A DNA stretch of 64,000 bases, from positions 5,640,862 to 5,704,861 of the forward strand of contig NZ_CP036349.1 in the NCBI RefSeq assembly GCF_007753265.1, read 5' to 3'. Under the pieces are notes generated by a model. The model had not been told where the DNA came from, made no database searches, and saw only the letters and a list, made by a program, of their open reading frames with translations. Position 1 is the first letter of the stretch. Each line of letters starts with the position of its first letter. Shown here piece after piece: positions 1 to 16,100 of the stretch. This DNA is from Botrimarina mediterranea. GTDB taxonomy: Bacteria; Planctomycetota; Planctomycetia; Pirellulales; Lacipirellulaceae. The position numbers and the translations under genes were made by a program.

Positions 1-66
1 ATCAGGGACGAAATTCGTCATTCGGAGCCTTGCGGATAAAGCTGATCCCCCGAAAGCTCCGGAGTG

Positions 67-92
67 CCCCGAAGCGTGAACGCCCGGCGTTG
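67..92. repeat. Dispersed repeat, CCCCGAAGCGTGAACGC type, copy 1
   Basis: The 17-base word CCCCGAAGCGTGAACGC at 67-83 recurs exactly at 1119-1135, followed in both places by a similar CGG-GTTG tail. This copy lies downstream of the hydrolase gene. It is a short intergenic repeat of unknown function. The rest of 1-152 shows no gene. Confidence 0.55.
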
Positions 93-152
93 TAGCGCGC
101 GCCGAGATTCATCCCGGATTCAGCTCCGGGCGTAGCGATTAGGGTCTCTGCC

Positions 153-1061
153 CTAGAGGTTTGAATGGCCTTCATGTGTCAAAAACTCTTCAAGAAAGGA
201 CAAGACGGCCGCCTTCCACAGCATTGGATCGCTCTCCAGCAGGTCCACGTGCCCCGCGTCCGGGAATAGCTCCAGCCGCTTCGGTTCGGCCGCTTCGGCG
301 AAGAGTGATCGCGTTTCCTTCGCGGTTGTCCTTGGGTCCGCTTCGCCCGAGAGTACCAAGAGCGGGCAGCCTATCTCGCCGATCTTATCGATCGGCCTGA
401 GCTCCGCCGCCGACATCCCCAGCCGCAACGGCAACTGCAAGGTGAACAGCGGCGCAGCCGCTGCCCCCAACGACCCGGCCCGCATGCTCAAGCGATTCGC
501 AATGGCTCGGTCAATCGTAGGGTAAACCGACTCGAGCACCATCGCATCGACACCCAGGGAGCCCGCCAAGACCGCGGCCGCCCCACCCAGGGACCAGCCG
601 ATGATCGCAATCGGGCGCCCGGGCGCGGTGCGCCGGATCAATTGAACCGCCTCGATAACGTCGTCCCTTTCCTTAGCGCCGAAAGTGATCGCCCCGCCGT
701 GACGCTCGCCGTGCGCTTGTAAGTCGATGACGACGGCGTCGTAGCCCGCATCGACGAGCAACTGAGCCCGCCCGACCATCGCCCGGCGATCTCCCCGCAA
801 CGCGTGCAACAACAGCACCGTCGCCCGGGGCTCGTCGGCGTGAAACCACCACCCCGCCATCGACGGCGCCGTGCCACTAGTGAAGACCGTCGTCCGCTCC
901 ACAAAACCCGCAGGCGGCGGACCAACCTCACGCTGAGCCGGCGCCGCGATCCTCCCGCCCGCGATCCAAATGGCAACGAAGCCGAGCGCAACAAGAAGGG
1001 CGACCACTACCGCGACGATTCGCGCCCAACGCTTCGTCGTCGCAATCCTAGAGAACGCCAT
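153..1061 (-). CDS. Membrane-anchored alpha/beta hydrolase
   Basis: 302 residues. One N-terminal hydrophobic segment (about residues 14-35) should anchor the protein in the membrane with the enzyme outside. The body is an alpha/beta hydrolase of the serine aminopeptidase/BAAT-like type: the nucleophile elbow GWSLGG carries the serine, an Asp lies in SGEADPRT, and a late His lies in DAGHVDLL. That spacing completes a Ser-Asp-His triad. The substrate cannot be read from sequence; esterase, lipase or peptidase are all possible. It lies on the same strand as fusA but 490 bases downstream of it, across several repeats, so co-transcription is doubtful. The ATG at 1061 is placed just before the membrane segment. 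Confidence 0.8.
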   Translation of the reverse strand: MAFSRIATTKRWARIVAVVVALLVALGFVAIWIAGGRIAAPAQREVGPPPAGFVERTTVFTSGTAPSMAGWWFHADEPRATVLLLHALRGDRRAMVGRAQLLVDAGYDAVVIDLQAHGERHGGAITFGAKERDDVIEAVQLIRRTAPGRPIAIIGWSLGGAAAVLAGSLGVDAMVLESVYPTIDRAIANRLSMRAGSLGAAAAPLFTLQLPLRLGMSAAELRPIDKIGEIGCPLLVLSGEADPRTTAKETRSLFAEAAEPKRLELFPDAGHVDLLESDPMLWKAAVLSFLEEFLTHEGHSNL

Positions 1062-1118
1062 TCGGATGAGACCGCCACATGACGCAAAGAGTTCCCGCCA
1101 CGCTTTGCATTTAGAGAG

Positions 1119-1184
1119 CCCCGAAGCGTGAACGCTCGGAGTTGCACCGGGCGCTAGGGTTCAACTCCTGGCGCTCACGCTTCC
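1119..1184. repeat. Imperfect inverted repeat, CCCCGAAGCGTGAACGC type, copy 2
   Basis: The left arm GAAGCGTGAACGCTCGGAG and the right arm (reverse complement of CTCCTGGCGCTCACGCTTCC) can fold into a hairpin with a few mismatches. The left arm matches the repeat at 67-83. Confidence 0.5.
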
Positions 1185-1299
1185 GCCTCCCCGTCACCCC
1201 GTGGGCTTGAATCGCTTGTTGATCAATCACGCCTAGAGCATGCTTCACTTGGCCGTAGCGTTTCTAGCCTCGCTCTGATCCACGGAGCAACGTGGGGAA

Positions 1300-1495
1300 G
1301 TCTCGCGCAGAGATGCAGAGGCGCAGAGTTAGATGCCTTCAAGACTCACGCCAAGGCGCTAAGCCGCAAAGAACGCGTTGCTGTGCGATCGTTTGCGGCT
1401 ACGCTCATTTCTCAATCACTTTGTCTTTGCGCCTTGGCGGCTTGGCGTGAGTCTTCGCTGCCTGCCCTCTGCGTCTCCGCGTCTCCGCGCGAGAC
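1300..1495. repeat. Long inverted repeat of about 196 bp
   Basis: The outer arms are GTCTCGCGCAGAGATGCAGA on the left and CTCCGCGTCTCCGCGCGAGA on the right. The inner arms (1341-1371 and 1425-1455) contain AGACTCACGCCAAGGCG and its complement. The whole unit could fold into a long hairpin. It has no coding capacity and sits downstream of fusA, so it may help end that transcript. Confidence 0.55.
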
Positions 1496-1550
1496 GCTAC
1501 GGAAGAATGAAGTACGCTATAATCGGGAGCGATTGGCGCGAGCGTGTCGC

Positions 1551-3749
1551 TCACTCCCCGAGGAACTTCTGCACCACGTCGTCGGGCGCGGGGGCGTAGT
1601 CGCTCGGGGTCATGCTGCAACCCGCCCTGCCCTGGCTCAGCGAGCGCATCGCGCTGGAGTAGCCGAAGAGGTTCGCCAGCGGCGCTTGGGCGTGGATGAC
1701 GGTCGCGCCGCCGCGTTGTTCGGTGCGCTCGATCATCGCGCGGCGTTGCTGGAGATCGCCCACGAGATCGCCCATGTGTTCGTCGGGCGTGGTGATCTGC
1801 AGGGCCATGATCGGCTCGAGCATCACAACGCCCGCTTCGCGCAGGCCCTTGTCGAACGCCAGCGACGCCGCGGTGCGGAACGCGATGTCAGTGGAGTCGG
1901 TCTCGTGGACCTCGCCGCCCAGCACCGTCACCTTGAGCCGCAACAGCGGAAAGCCCAGCGTGCCGCCCCCCTCGGTCGCGCTCTCGAGTTCTTCGACGAC
2001 GAGATTCACGAACTCGCTCGTCAGGCCGCCCGTCGTCGCGGCCGCGGGATCGACCGACACCACCACCGGCGGCGCGACGTGCGCGAGCGGGCCGGTCGGC
2101 GTGAACGGCTCGACGCGTAGCCGCACAGCGGCCGTGTGCTGCACGCCGTTTGTGTTGCGGTTGCACTCGCCGGTGACTTCGACCTTTCGGGCGACCGACT
2201 CGCGGTAGCTGACGCGCGGCTGGCGGGCGCGGAACTTGAGGCCGAAGTCGCGGGCTAGGCGGTGCTGGATCACCTCCAGGTGCAGCTCGCCCATGCCGGA
2301 AATCAGCGTCTCGCCGGTCTCTTCGTTCTCGATCGCACGAAACGTCGGGTCCTGCTTGCGGAGCATCTCGAGCACGCCGGCGAGCTTCTTCTTCTCCTCG
2401 GAGTTCTCGGCCTCGATCGCCATCGAGATTACCGTGTCGGGGAACTCAATCGACTCGAGCAGGATCGGCGTGCGGGTGTCGCAGAGCGTGTCGCCCGTCA
2501 CCGAGTCCCGCAGTCCCAACAGCGCGACGATATCGCCCGCCTCGGCGTGGTCGAGCTGCTCATCTTTCTTCGACGCATGAATCCGCCAGATCTGCGCGAC
2601 GTTCTCCTTGAGATCCTTCCCCGGGTTCAGCACGCGGCTGTTGGGCTTGAGCTCGCCCGAGTAGACGCGGACCCAATAAAGGTCGCCCGTCTTGTAGGGC
2701 AGGATCTTGAACACCAACCCGCAGAATGGCTCGGCGATGTCGGGCTTGCGGACGAGCTTCTTCACGGGCTCACCCCCTTCGGGGCTTTCCTCGCCTCCGG
2801 AACTCCGGTCGCTGACGCTCCCGGCTCGCCGTTTGGATTTCCCTTTGACCGCTTTGCCCGTGGGATCAACGCCCTCGACGGGCGGCATCTCTAGCGGATG
2901 GGGCAGGTACGCCGCGACCGCGTCGAGCAGCGGCTCGACGCCCATGCCGTGCAGCGCCGAGCCGCACAGCACGGGCTGTATCTGCAAGTGAACCGTCGCC
3001 GAGCGCAGCACCTTGCGGATCAGGGCCTCGGGGATCTCTTCGCCGCCGAGCGCCAGCTCCATCAGCTCATCGGAGTAACCATAAAGCTGCTCGAGCATCT
3101 GGTCGCGGTACAGGGCCGCGTCGTCGGCGAACTCGTCGGGGATCGGCGACTCGACCACCTCGCGGCTGTCCTTGCCGCCGGGGAACGTGATCAGCTTCTG
3201 CTTGATGAGGTCGATGATCCCTCGGAACGGGTTGGCGACGTGCGGCGGCCCCTGTCCCGCCGGGATCTGGATCGCGACGGGCTTGGCGCCGAGCCGCGAC
3301 TCGATCTCGCTCAACACCTCTTCCCAGTTGGCGCCCTCGCGGTCCATCTTGTTGATCAACGCGATCCGCGGCACGTGGTAACGGTTCGCCTGCCGCCAGA
3401 CCGTCTCGCTCTGCGCCTCGACCCCTTCGCGGGCGCTGAAGACGACTACCGCCCCGTCGAGCACCCGCAGGCTGCGTTCGACCTCGGCCGTGAAGTCGAC
3501 GTGCCCCGGCGTGTCGATCAGGTTGACCCGGACGTCCTTCCACGGGAACTGCACGCACGCCGAGTAGATCGTGATGCCGCGCTCGGCTTCCTCGGCGTCG
3601 TCGTCGGTGGTCGTGGTCCCTTTATCGACCTCGCCGACACGGTGCTTGGCCGAGCTGACGAACAGCATCCGCTCAGTAACGGTCGTCTTGCCCGCATCGA
3701 TGTGGGCAATGACGCCGATGTTGCGGAGCTTGGTTAAGTCAGCGGGCAT
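1551..3749 (-). CDS. fusA: Elongation factor G
   Basis: 732 residues; the GTPase that drives tRNA-mRNA translocation on the ribosome. The G motifs are complete: AHIDAGKT (residues 15-22), RGIT in switch I (57-60), DTPGH (79-83) and NKMD (133-136). Domains II to V follow in normal order. Two features are unusual: switch I reads [14 protein letters not shown] rather than the common MEQE form, and a hydrophilic insert of about 40 residues lies near residues 297-340, before domain II, partly encoded by a dispersed repeat. The gene is last in a run of rpsL, rpsG, a secreted protein gene and fusA. The start codon follows a GCTGTCGGC-type repeat with no clear Shine-Dalgarno sequence. It could belong to the spirochaete-planctomycete EF-G subgroup; that needs a tree. 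Confidence 0.95.
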   Translation of the reverse strand: MPADLTKLRNIGVIAHIDAGKTTVTERMLFVSSAKHRVGEVDKGTTTTDDDAEEAERGITIYSACVQFPWKDVRVNLIDTPGHVDFTAEVERSLRVLDGAVVVFSAREGVEAQSETVWRQANRYHVPRIALINKMDREGANWEEVLSEIESRLGAKPVAIQIPAGQGPPHVANPFRGIIDLIKQKLITFPGGKDSREVVESPIPDEFADDAALYRDQMLEQLYGYSDELMELALGGEEIPEALIRKVLRSATVHLQIQPVLCGSALHGMGVEPLLDAVAAYLPHPLEMPPVEGVDPTGKAVKGKSKRRAGSVSDRSSGGEESPEGGEPVKKLVRKPDIAEPFCGLVFKILPYKTGDLYWVRVYSGELKPNSRVLNPGKDLKENVAQIWRIHASKKDEQLDHAEAGDIVALLGLRDSVTGDTLCDTRTPILLESIEFPDTVISMAIEAENSEEKKKLAGVLEMLRKQDPTFRAIENEETGETLISGMGELHLEVIQHRLARDFGLKFRARQPRVSYRESVARKVEVTGECNRNTNGVQHTAAVRLRVEPFTPTGPLAHVAPPVVVSVDPAAATTGGLTSEFVNLVVEELESATEGGGTLGFPLLRLKVTVLGGEVHETDSTDIAFRTAASLAFDKGLREAGVVMLEPIMALQITTPDEHMGDLVGDLQQRRAMIERTEQRGGATVIHAQAPLANLFGYSSAMRSLSQGRAGCSMTPSDYAPAPDDVVQKFLGE
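2797..2829. repeat. Dispersed-repeat-like sequence inside fusA
   Basis: The minus strand reads CGAGCCGGGAGCGTCAGCGA followed by CCGGAGTTCCGG, a near-palindrome that resembles the intergenic GAAGCGTGAACGCTCGGAGTT repeats at 67 and 1119. It encodes the Arg/Ser/Gly-rich core of the EF-G insert (about residues 307-318). That it is a captured mobile repeat is inference. Confidence 0.45.
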
Positions 3750-3754
3750 GGGAG

Positions 3755-3776
3755 GCTGTCGGCTATCGGCTGTCAG
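3755..3776. repeat. GCTGTCGGC-type repeat upstream of fusA
   Basis: GCTGTCGGCTATCGGCTGTC is built of repeated CGGCT and GTC words and matches the unit at 58307-58386. It lies 6 bases upstream of the fusA start codon, where a ribosome binding site would be expected. Confidence 0.5.
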
Positions 3777-3813
3777 TGAATCTCGCTGCTAACTGCGTTC
3801 GCTGGATAGGACA

Positions 3814-4410
3814 CTATCGCTTAATTCGTATGTTTGCGAGTGATGGAGGGAGCTGGGTTTTCTCGTCGCGAGCTGCGTCTGCTGGAAAGTTAAAGATGTA
3901 AATACGAGCCGACTTTCCGTCACGATCGATCAGGACTCGACTAGCGACTTTGTTCCCTTTGGTGCCAATGCAGGCTGTTTCGAAGAAGCTGGCCTCCTTA
4001 CCACTGAAGCTTGCCTTTCCTTCATCGATCAGTTCAGCCTCGGGCTGCTTTAGATAGAACTCCTTAAAGCTTTCCAACATTCCGGCAGTCAAAGAGTCAT
4101 CCCCCGGTGCATCGGGACCGACCATGGCGACGAGACCAACACCGGTCTCCTCATCCATGAGCATGACCTTAATCTCCTTCTCGGTATCTACAGTGTCTTT
4201 AGCTGCGTAGAACAATAGCGGTGGCTTCCAAGCAATGCCAAATTCATGGTGCTTACTCGACCATATCGCCCACCCTTTCCGCTGTACAACTTCATCGATT
4301 GAGACAGCGCCAGGAAGACGCTCCTGCGAGCGAGCCGGGACAGCTAGCGCCAACGTGGTCAGCATTAAAATGCTAACGACAACGCCCCAGTTGTGTCGTG
4401 AGCTTCGCAT
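3814..4410 (-). CDS. Secreted protein of unknown function inserted between rpsG and fusA
   Basis: 198 residues from the ATG at 4410, chosen because GAAAGG lies just upstream and a clear signal peptide follows (residues 1-27, basic start, hydrophobic core, cleavage near AVPARSQE). The mature part has no family I recognise. It contains motifs such as WAIWSSKHHEFGIAWKPP and a C-terminal IFNFPADAARDEKTQLPPS stretch, which looks like a small alpha/beta lipoprotein-type fold. It has a single Cys (in the ETACIGTKGN stretch). The gene interrupts the usual rpsG-fusA junction and is preceded by a rho-independent terminator, so it probably has its own promoter. It may be a recent insertion. Confidence 0.7.
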   Translation of the reverse strand: MRSSRHNWGVVVSILMLTTLALAVPARSQERLPGAVSIDEVVQRKGWAIWSSKHHEFGIAWKPPLLFYAAKDTVDTEKEIKVMLMDEETGVGLVAMVGPDAPGDDSLTAGMLESFKEFYLKQPEAELIDEGKASFSGKEASFFETACIGTKGNKVASRVLIDRDGKSARIYIFNFPADAARDEKTQLPPSLANIRIKR

Positions 4411-4471
4411 AGCGCTACCTTTCGTTGGGCAAGAGGGTTTGCAGACTCTCGGGCTAGCAGCGTCCGCGCAT

Positions 4472-4536
4472 AAAAAAAGGCGAGGGGTCGAAGACCAGGA
4501 TTCTACACTGAGAACCCTCGTCCCTAACCCCTCGCC
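4472..4536 (-). terminator. Rho-independent terminator after rpsG
   Basis: On the minus strand the stem GGCGAGGGGT (4527-4536) pairs exactly with ACCCCTCGCC (4479-4488), and seven T residues follow (4472-4478). It lies just downstream of the rpsG stop and should separate rpsL-rpsG from the next gene and fusA. Confidence 0.7.
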
Positions 4537-4552
4537 CCGATTGTCTCTCAAA

Positions 4553-5023
4553 CTACCACGCGAAGTGGGCGAACGCCTTGTTGGCGTCGGCCATGCGGTG
4601 GACGTTCTCACGCTTGGTCATCGCGGCGCCTTCGCGGTTGAAGGCGGCGACCAGCTCGTCGGCGAGCTTCTGGGCGGTTGGGCGGCCCTTCTTGTCGCGT
4701 ACGGCGGCCAGGATCCAGCGGATCGCCAGGGCCTGCTGACGGTTGCGGTTGACCTGCATCGGCACCTGGTACGCGGCGCCGCCGACCCGCTTGCTGCGGA
4801 CCTCAATCGCCGGCTTCACGTTCTCCAGGGCCTGCGTGAAGACGTCGATCGGCTCCTGGTCTTCGATCCGGCCGCGAATCACTTCCAGGGCGTCGTAGAA
4901 CACCTCTTGGGCGGTGCTCTTCTTGCCGTCGTACATCAAGCAGTTGATGAACTTGCTCGCGAGGAGCGACCCGTGAACGGGGTCCGGCTTGAGGGTCTTG
5001 CGGCTGGCGGTGATGCGGGCCAT
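4553..5023 (-). CDS. rpsG: 30S ribosomal protein S7
   Basis: 156 residues, the usual length. S7 nucleates assembly of the 30S head and contacts E-site tRNA. The sequence follows the family closely, with the [18 protein letters not shown] start, the [16 protein letters not shown] beta-hairpin region and the C-terminal [13 protein letters not shown]. It follows rpsL in the str operon order. The ATG lies immediately after a TTAGCGG-type repeat, and no Shine-Dalgarno sequence is visible. Confidence 0.97.
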   Translation of the reverse strand: MARITASRKTLKPDPVHGSLLASKFINCLMYDGKKSTAQEVFYDALEVIRGRIEDQEPIDVFTQALENVKPAIEVRSKRVGGAAYQVPMQVNRNRQQALAIRWILAAVRDKKGRPTAQKLADELVAAFNREGAAMTKRENVHRMADANKAFAHFAW

Positions 5024-5028
5024 GGATA

Positions 5029-5093
5029 GCTGTTAGCGGTTAGATGTTAGCAAAGCGATAGCGGGCTGTTAGCTAACGACTAACAGCTAAAGG
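5029..5093. repeat. TTAGCGG-type inverted repeat between rpsL and rpsG, copy 1
   Basis: The left part AGCTGTTAGCGGTTAGATGT and the right part GCTAACGACTAACAGCT are complementary. Related units lie at 59991-60073 and 63157-63188, each also just upstream of a start codon on the minus strand. Confidence 0.55.
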
Positions 5094-5099
5094 CTTTTA

Positions 5100-5492
5100 T
5101 TACTTCTTCTTTGCGGGACCGCCGCCGTCCTTCTTCGCGCCGTAGAGGCTGCGAGACTGCTTGCGACCGCTAACGCCCAGCGAGTCGAGGGCGCCACGGA
5201 CCACGTGGTAACGAACGCCCGGCAAGTCGCGGACACGCCCGCCACGCACCAGCACGATCGAGTGCTCCTGCAGCGTGTGGCCTTCGCCCGGGATGTAGAC
5301 GGTGACTTCCTTGCCGTTCGACAGCCGCACACGCGTGATCTTCCGCAGAGCCGAGTTCGGCTTCTTCGGCGTCATCGTCCGGACCTGAAGGCAGACGCCC
5401 CGCTTGAACGGGCATCGCTCGAGGACCGGCGACTTGCTCTTGTACCGCTTACTCTTGCGGTTCTTCTTGACGAGCTGATTGATCGTTGGCAT
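5100..5492 (-). CDS. rpsL: 30S ribosomal protein S12
   Basis: 130 residues from the ATG at 5492, which gives the conserved [10 protein letters not shown] start; a longer upstream frame is not family-like. S12 sits at the decoding centre and controls accuracy. The [11 protein letters not shown] loop keeps Lys43, but the second streptomycin loop reads [13 protein letters not shown], with Arg at position 88 where most bacteria have Lys. In Mycobacterium tuberculosis and E. coli, Lys88Arg (or its equivalent) gives streptomycin resistance. The C-terminus is short and Lys-rich. It is the first gene of the rpsL-rpsG pair, downstream of rpoC. Confidence 0.97.
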   Translation of the reverse strand: MPTINQLVKKNRKSKRYKSKSPVLERCPFKRGVCLQVRTMTPKKPNSALRKITRVRLSNGKEVTVYIPGEGHTLQEHSIVLVRGGRVRDLPGVRYHVVRGALDSLGVSGRKQSRSLYGAKKDGGGPAKKK

Positions 5493-5672
5493 CGCGGAGC
5501 GCTGGTTAGCAGCAAGACTGTAAGGGTGGGCGCAACGGGGACTCTTCCCCGGTCCGCGCCGCGAGCCCCGCATCTTAGGGGATCACGGCCGATTGTCAAT
5601 CGGCGTTCCCCGACCCATTTTGCCAACTTGTCCGTTGGCGCGATGGGCCGGAGAACGCCGGCGTTTTCTCTC

Positions 5673-10001
<4,329 letters not shown>

Positions 10002-10091
10002 GCTTCACTCCGTGGCGATGTTTCGCTGGGAAGGGGATGAGGGGGATGTTGGTGATAGGGGAGATGACCCCCTGCGGGGCCGCAGCAGTTC

Positions 10092-10463
10092 TCAGTAACT
10101 CGTCAATTCGACGCGGCGGAAGTCCGCCTTCTCTTTCGCCAAGTTGACGAGCAACCCAACCCGCATCTTGGTCGCTCGCAGGTACGAACGGAGCTGGGCA
10201 TAGTGGATACCAGCCAGCTCTTCGACGGTCTTCAACTCGACGATAACGCGGTTTTCCACCACGAGATCGAGTTGATGACAGCCAACCACCTCACCTTCGT
10301 AATAAATCGTGACTTCTTTTTCCGACTCCGCCGTCAAGCCTTGTCGGTGCAGCTCGAAGGAGATCGCGTTGTGATAGACCCGCTCAAGAAACCCCGGTCC
10401 GAGGACCTGATGCACCTTGATCACGGCTTGGATGATCCGTTCAGTAATCTCTGACTCGCTCAT
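10092..10463 (-). CDS. GxxExxY-family protein inserted between rpoB and rpoC
   Basis: 123 residues. The signature GPGFLERVYHNAI gives the family name (Gly-x-x-Glu-x-x-Tyr). The core contains DLVVENRVIVELKTVEEL, a PD-(D/E)xK-like strand pair with Asp, Glu and Lys, so a nuclease-like fold is likely, although activity in this family is not established to my knowledge. GxxExxY genes are typical of planctomycetes and other environmental bacteria and occur in scattered places. Here the gene sits on the coding strand between rpoB and rpoC with gaps of 85 and 90 bases, so it must be read through by the RNA polymerase operon or sit beside an internal promoter. Confidence 0.9.
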   Translation of the reverse strand: MSESEITERIIQAVIKVHQVLGPGFLERVYHNAISFELHRQGLTAESEKEVTIYYEGEVVGCHQLDLVVENRVIVELKTVEELAGIHYAQLRSYLRATKMRVGLLVNLAKEKADFRRVELTSY

Positions 10464-10548
10464 TCGCGACGCCCTACCGAACGGCCATCCCCCTTATCAG
10501 CAAATATCTCCCTCTCTCCTTTCTTCAAATCGATTCCGCCCGCCTGAT

Positions 10549-14271
<3,723 letters not shown>

Positions 14272-14832
14272 GGTGGCGGCTCCTTGCGGAACGGGCTTTA
14301 CATCAAGAGTCGGCGCCCACTACAAGCGGTCGTCCCCCTCAGCAGGGGCGACCACTCATCTCCAAGGGCAGCCCCTTCTCTGCGGGGCGACTCAATCGGA
14401 AGCGTTCACGCGGGGATGGCGGATGGAAACTAGGGGCGAAGGGCGTCCACTCGCAATGAGCTTCAACCGATCGCCAAGCAGAGACCTAAGCGACGAATCT
14501 AGAAGCGACGGAACTGGAAGCGGCTCGACCAGCAGCCAGGGCGCCAAAAGCGCGTACCCCGAGCCCTGACCGGTCCGAGTCGCAACTCGCCACTCTGGCG
14601 AAGCGTTCGGCCGGACCACGGCACGGGGTTGGAGCTTTTGGCGTGCGAGAATCGAATCTCATCCCTGGCAACGTGAGGAAGCGGGGGGCTGGAAAGCCCC
14701 ACCGGGCGCGCGCGCCGCCGGAGCGGGCGCGTCGCGCCAGTGGGCTTCAGTATCTCGGAACGGAGTCGCTGCGACTAGGCGGCGACGCCGCCGAAGCGGC
14801 GCCACTCCGAATCCGAGAGAGCAAAGCCTCGA
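14272..14832. other. rplL-rpoB intergenic region with hairpins
   Basis: 561 bases without a credible gene. It contains a hairpin just after rplL (14753-14818) and smaller ones near rpoB (for example GTCGTCCCC...GGGGCGAC near 14328-14351). In many bacteria this gap carries an attenuator or RNase III site that sets the ratio of ribosomal protein to polymerase; a similar role here is inference. Confidence 0.5.
14753..14818 (-). promoter_or_regulatory. Hairpin downstream of rplL, possible attenuator or processing site
   Basis: TCTCGGA (14753-14759) pairs with TCCGAGA (14812-14818), and the adjoining GGAGT pairs with ACTCC. It begins about 15 bases past the rplL stop on the minus strand. There is no T-run, so this is not a classical terminator. 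Confidence 0.4.
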
Positions 14833-15252
14833 TCACTTGATCGAGACCTTCGCGCCCGCTTCTTCCAGTTCCTTCTTGAGCTTCTCGGCCTCGTCCTTCG
14901 AAACGCCTTCCTTGAGCTTCGCCGGAGCGCCTTCGACGGCGTCCTTGGCTTCCTTGAGGCCCAGGCCGGTCGCGGTGCGGACGACCTTGATCACGCCGAT
15001 CTTGTTGTCGCCGAACGACTCGAGAACGACGTCGAATTCGGTCTGCTCCTCAGCGGGGGCGGCGCCACCACCATCGGCAGGAGCGGCCATCACCACCGCG
15101 CCGCCACCAGCGGCCGGCTCGATGCCGTGGACTTCCTTCAGGTAGTCGCTCAGCTCCTTGGCTTCCTTCAGGGTCAGACCGACGATCTTGTCGCCCATCT
15201 CCTTGATGGCGCCGGCAAACTCACGCGCTTCCGCCACGGCTTCTTCGCTCAT
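14833..15252 (-). CDS. rplL: 50S ribosomal protein L7/L12
   Basis: 139 residues, slightly longer than the usual 120-130. The N-terminal dimerisation helices, an Ala/Gly/Pro-rich hinge (about residues 48-72) and the C-terminal factor-binding domain with [20 protein letters not shown] are all present. It forms the mobile stalk that recruits EF-G and EF-Tu. It follows rplJ, as is universal. Confidence 0.97.
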   Translation of the reverse strand: MSEEAVAEAREFAGAIKEMGDKIVGLTLKEAKELSDYLKEVHGIEPAAGGGAVVMAAPADGGGAAPAEEQTEFDVVLESFGDNKIGVIKVVRTATGLGLKEAKDAVEGAPAKLKEGVSKDEAEKLKKELEEAGAKVSIK

Positions 15253-15476
15253 CTTTGCTTCTCTCTTAAAAATCGTTGCTACGGGCCGGCCGGCCCAGGC
15301 TGGTCAGATCGGCCTCGTAAGGTCGAACGGGGGTTCGTCGCGTCTCTCGTCGTCCGGATGTGGCAATCGCTGCTGAGGCTGCGCCACAAGCCGAGCCGGT
15401 CATTCATTCTTCGCCGCCGCGCCACCTTCACCGACGGCGCCGCGACAAGTCTCTAGCGGGCAGAGGCTGCGGAGAA

Positions 15477-16007
15477 TTACTCCTCGCCACCCTCTTCGTC
15501 GCCCTTCTGTTTGATTTGGCTGGCGAGCATCTTCGCTGGACCGAGCAGCTGAGCGGATAGCGTCATCGCCGGGCCCATGATCTGGCCCGAAATGATGCTC
15601 AGCATCTCAGCGCGGCTCGGCCACTTGCTGACGGCCTTCACGTCGTCGGCGGACAGCTTCGAGCCGTCGAGCACGCCGCCGGTCGGGGCGAACAGCTTGA
15701 ATTGCGGCGTCTCGGCGACCGCCATCACTTCCTTGGCCAGGGCCACGACATCCTCGGCGCCCCAGACGACGGCTTGAGCGCCCTTCGCGCCCTCGAACGC
15801 CGGCGCCAGCGTGGTCCCTTCGGTCGCACGCCGGGCCAAGCTGTTCTTGACCACCATCATCTGGATGTTCTTATCACGAAGCCGCTTGCGCAAAGCCACC
15901 GTGTCGTTGGCTTCCATGCCGACCATGCTCACGAGCATCAGCTCGCCGACGCCGTCCCACTTGGACGCGAGGTCGTCGGTCATCAACTCTTTGACGTACT
16001 TGCTCAT
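15477..16007 (-). CDS. rplJ: 50S ribosomal protein L10
   Basis: 176 residues. L10 anchors the L7/L12 dimers to the ribosome. The N-terminal globular domain contains the family block KNIQMMVVKNSLARRATEGT, and the C-terminal helix that holds L7/L12 ends in an acidic GDEEGGEE tail. The 224-base gap to rplL contains no gene. The upstream leader (16008-16100) is where an L10-type autoregulatory structure would lie; I could not confirm one. Confidence 0.95.
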   Translation of the reverse strand: MSKYVKELMTDDLASKWDGVGELMLVSMVGMEANDTVALRKRLRDKNIQMMVVKNSLARRATEGTTLAPAFEGAKGAQAVVWGAEDVVALAKEVMAVAETPQFKLFAPTGGVLDGSKLSADDVKAVSKWPSRAEMLSIISGQIMGPAMTLSAQLLGPAKMLASQIKQKGDEEGGEE

Positions 16008-16100
16008 GGCGAGGGGCCTGAGTCTTGGGGCTGTAGGCTTGAAGGGACGCGAGTCCCGGTGAGCCGCGTCGTCTCGACTGCGGCGAAAAAGCAGAACCGA

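Larger units (their letters stand above)
1062..1550. other. Non-coding gap filled by inverted repeats
   Basis: 489 bases between the hydrolase start and the fusA stop. It holds two inverted repeats (1119-1184 and 1300-1495). No convincing gene is seen; the short open frames here are reads through the repeats. Confidence 0.6.

Noticed and set aside
1-35. GAAATTCGTCATTCGGAGC at the window start, similar to the tuf repeat
   Set aside because: Only about 15 bases match and the unit is cut by the window edge; not enough to call a copy.
16008-16100. L10-leader autoregulatory structure upstream of rplJ
   Set aside because: I could not find a convincing conserved L10-binding fold by eye; a covariance-model search would decide.
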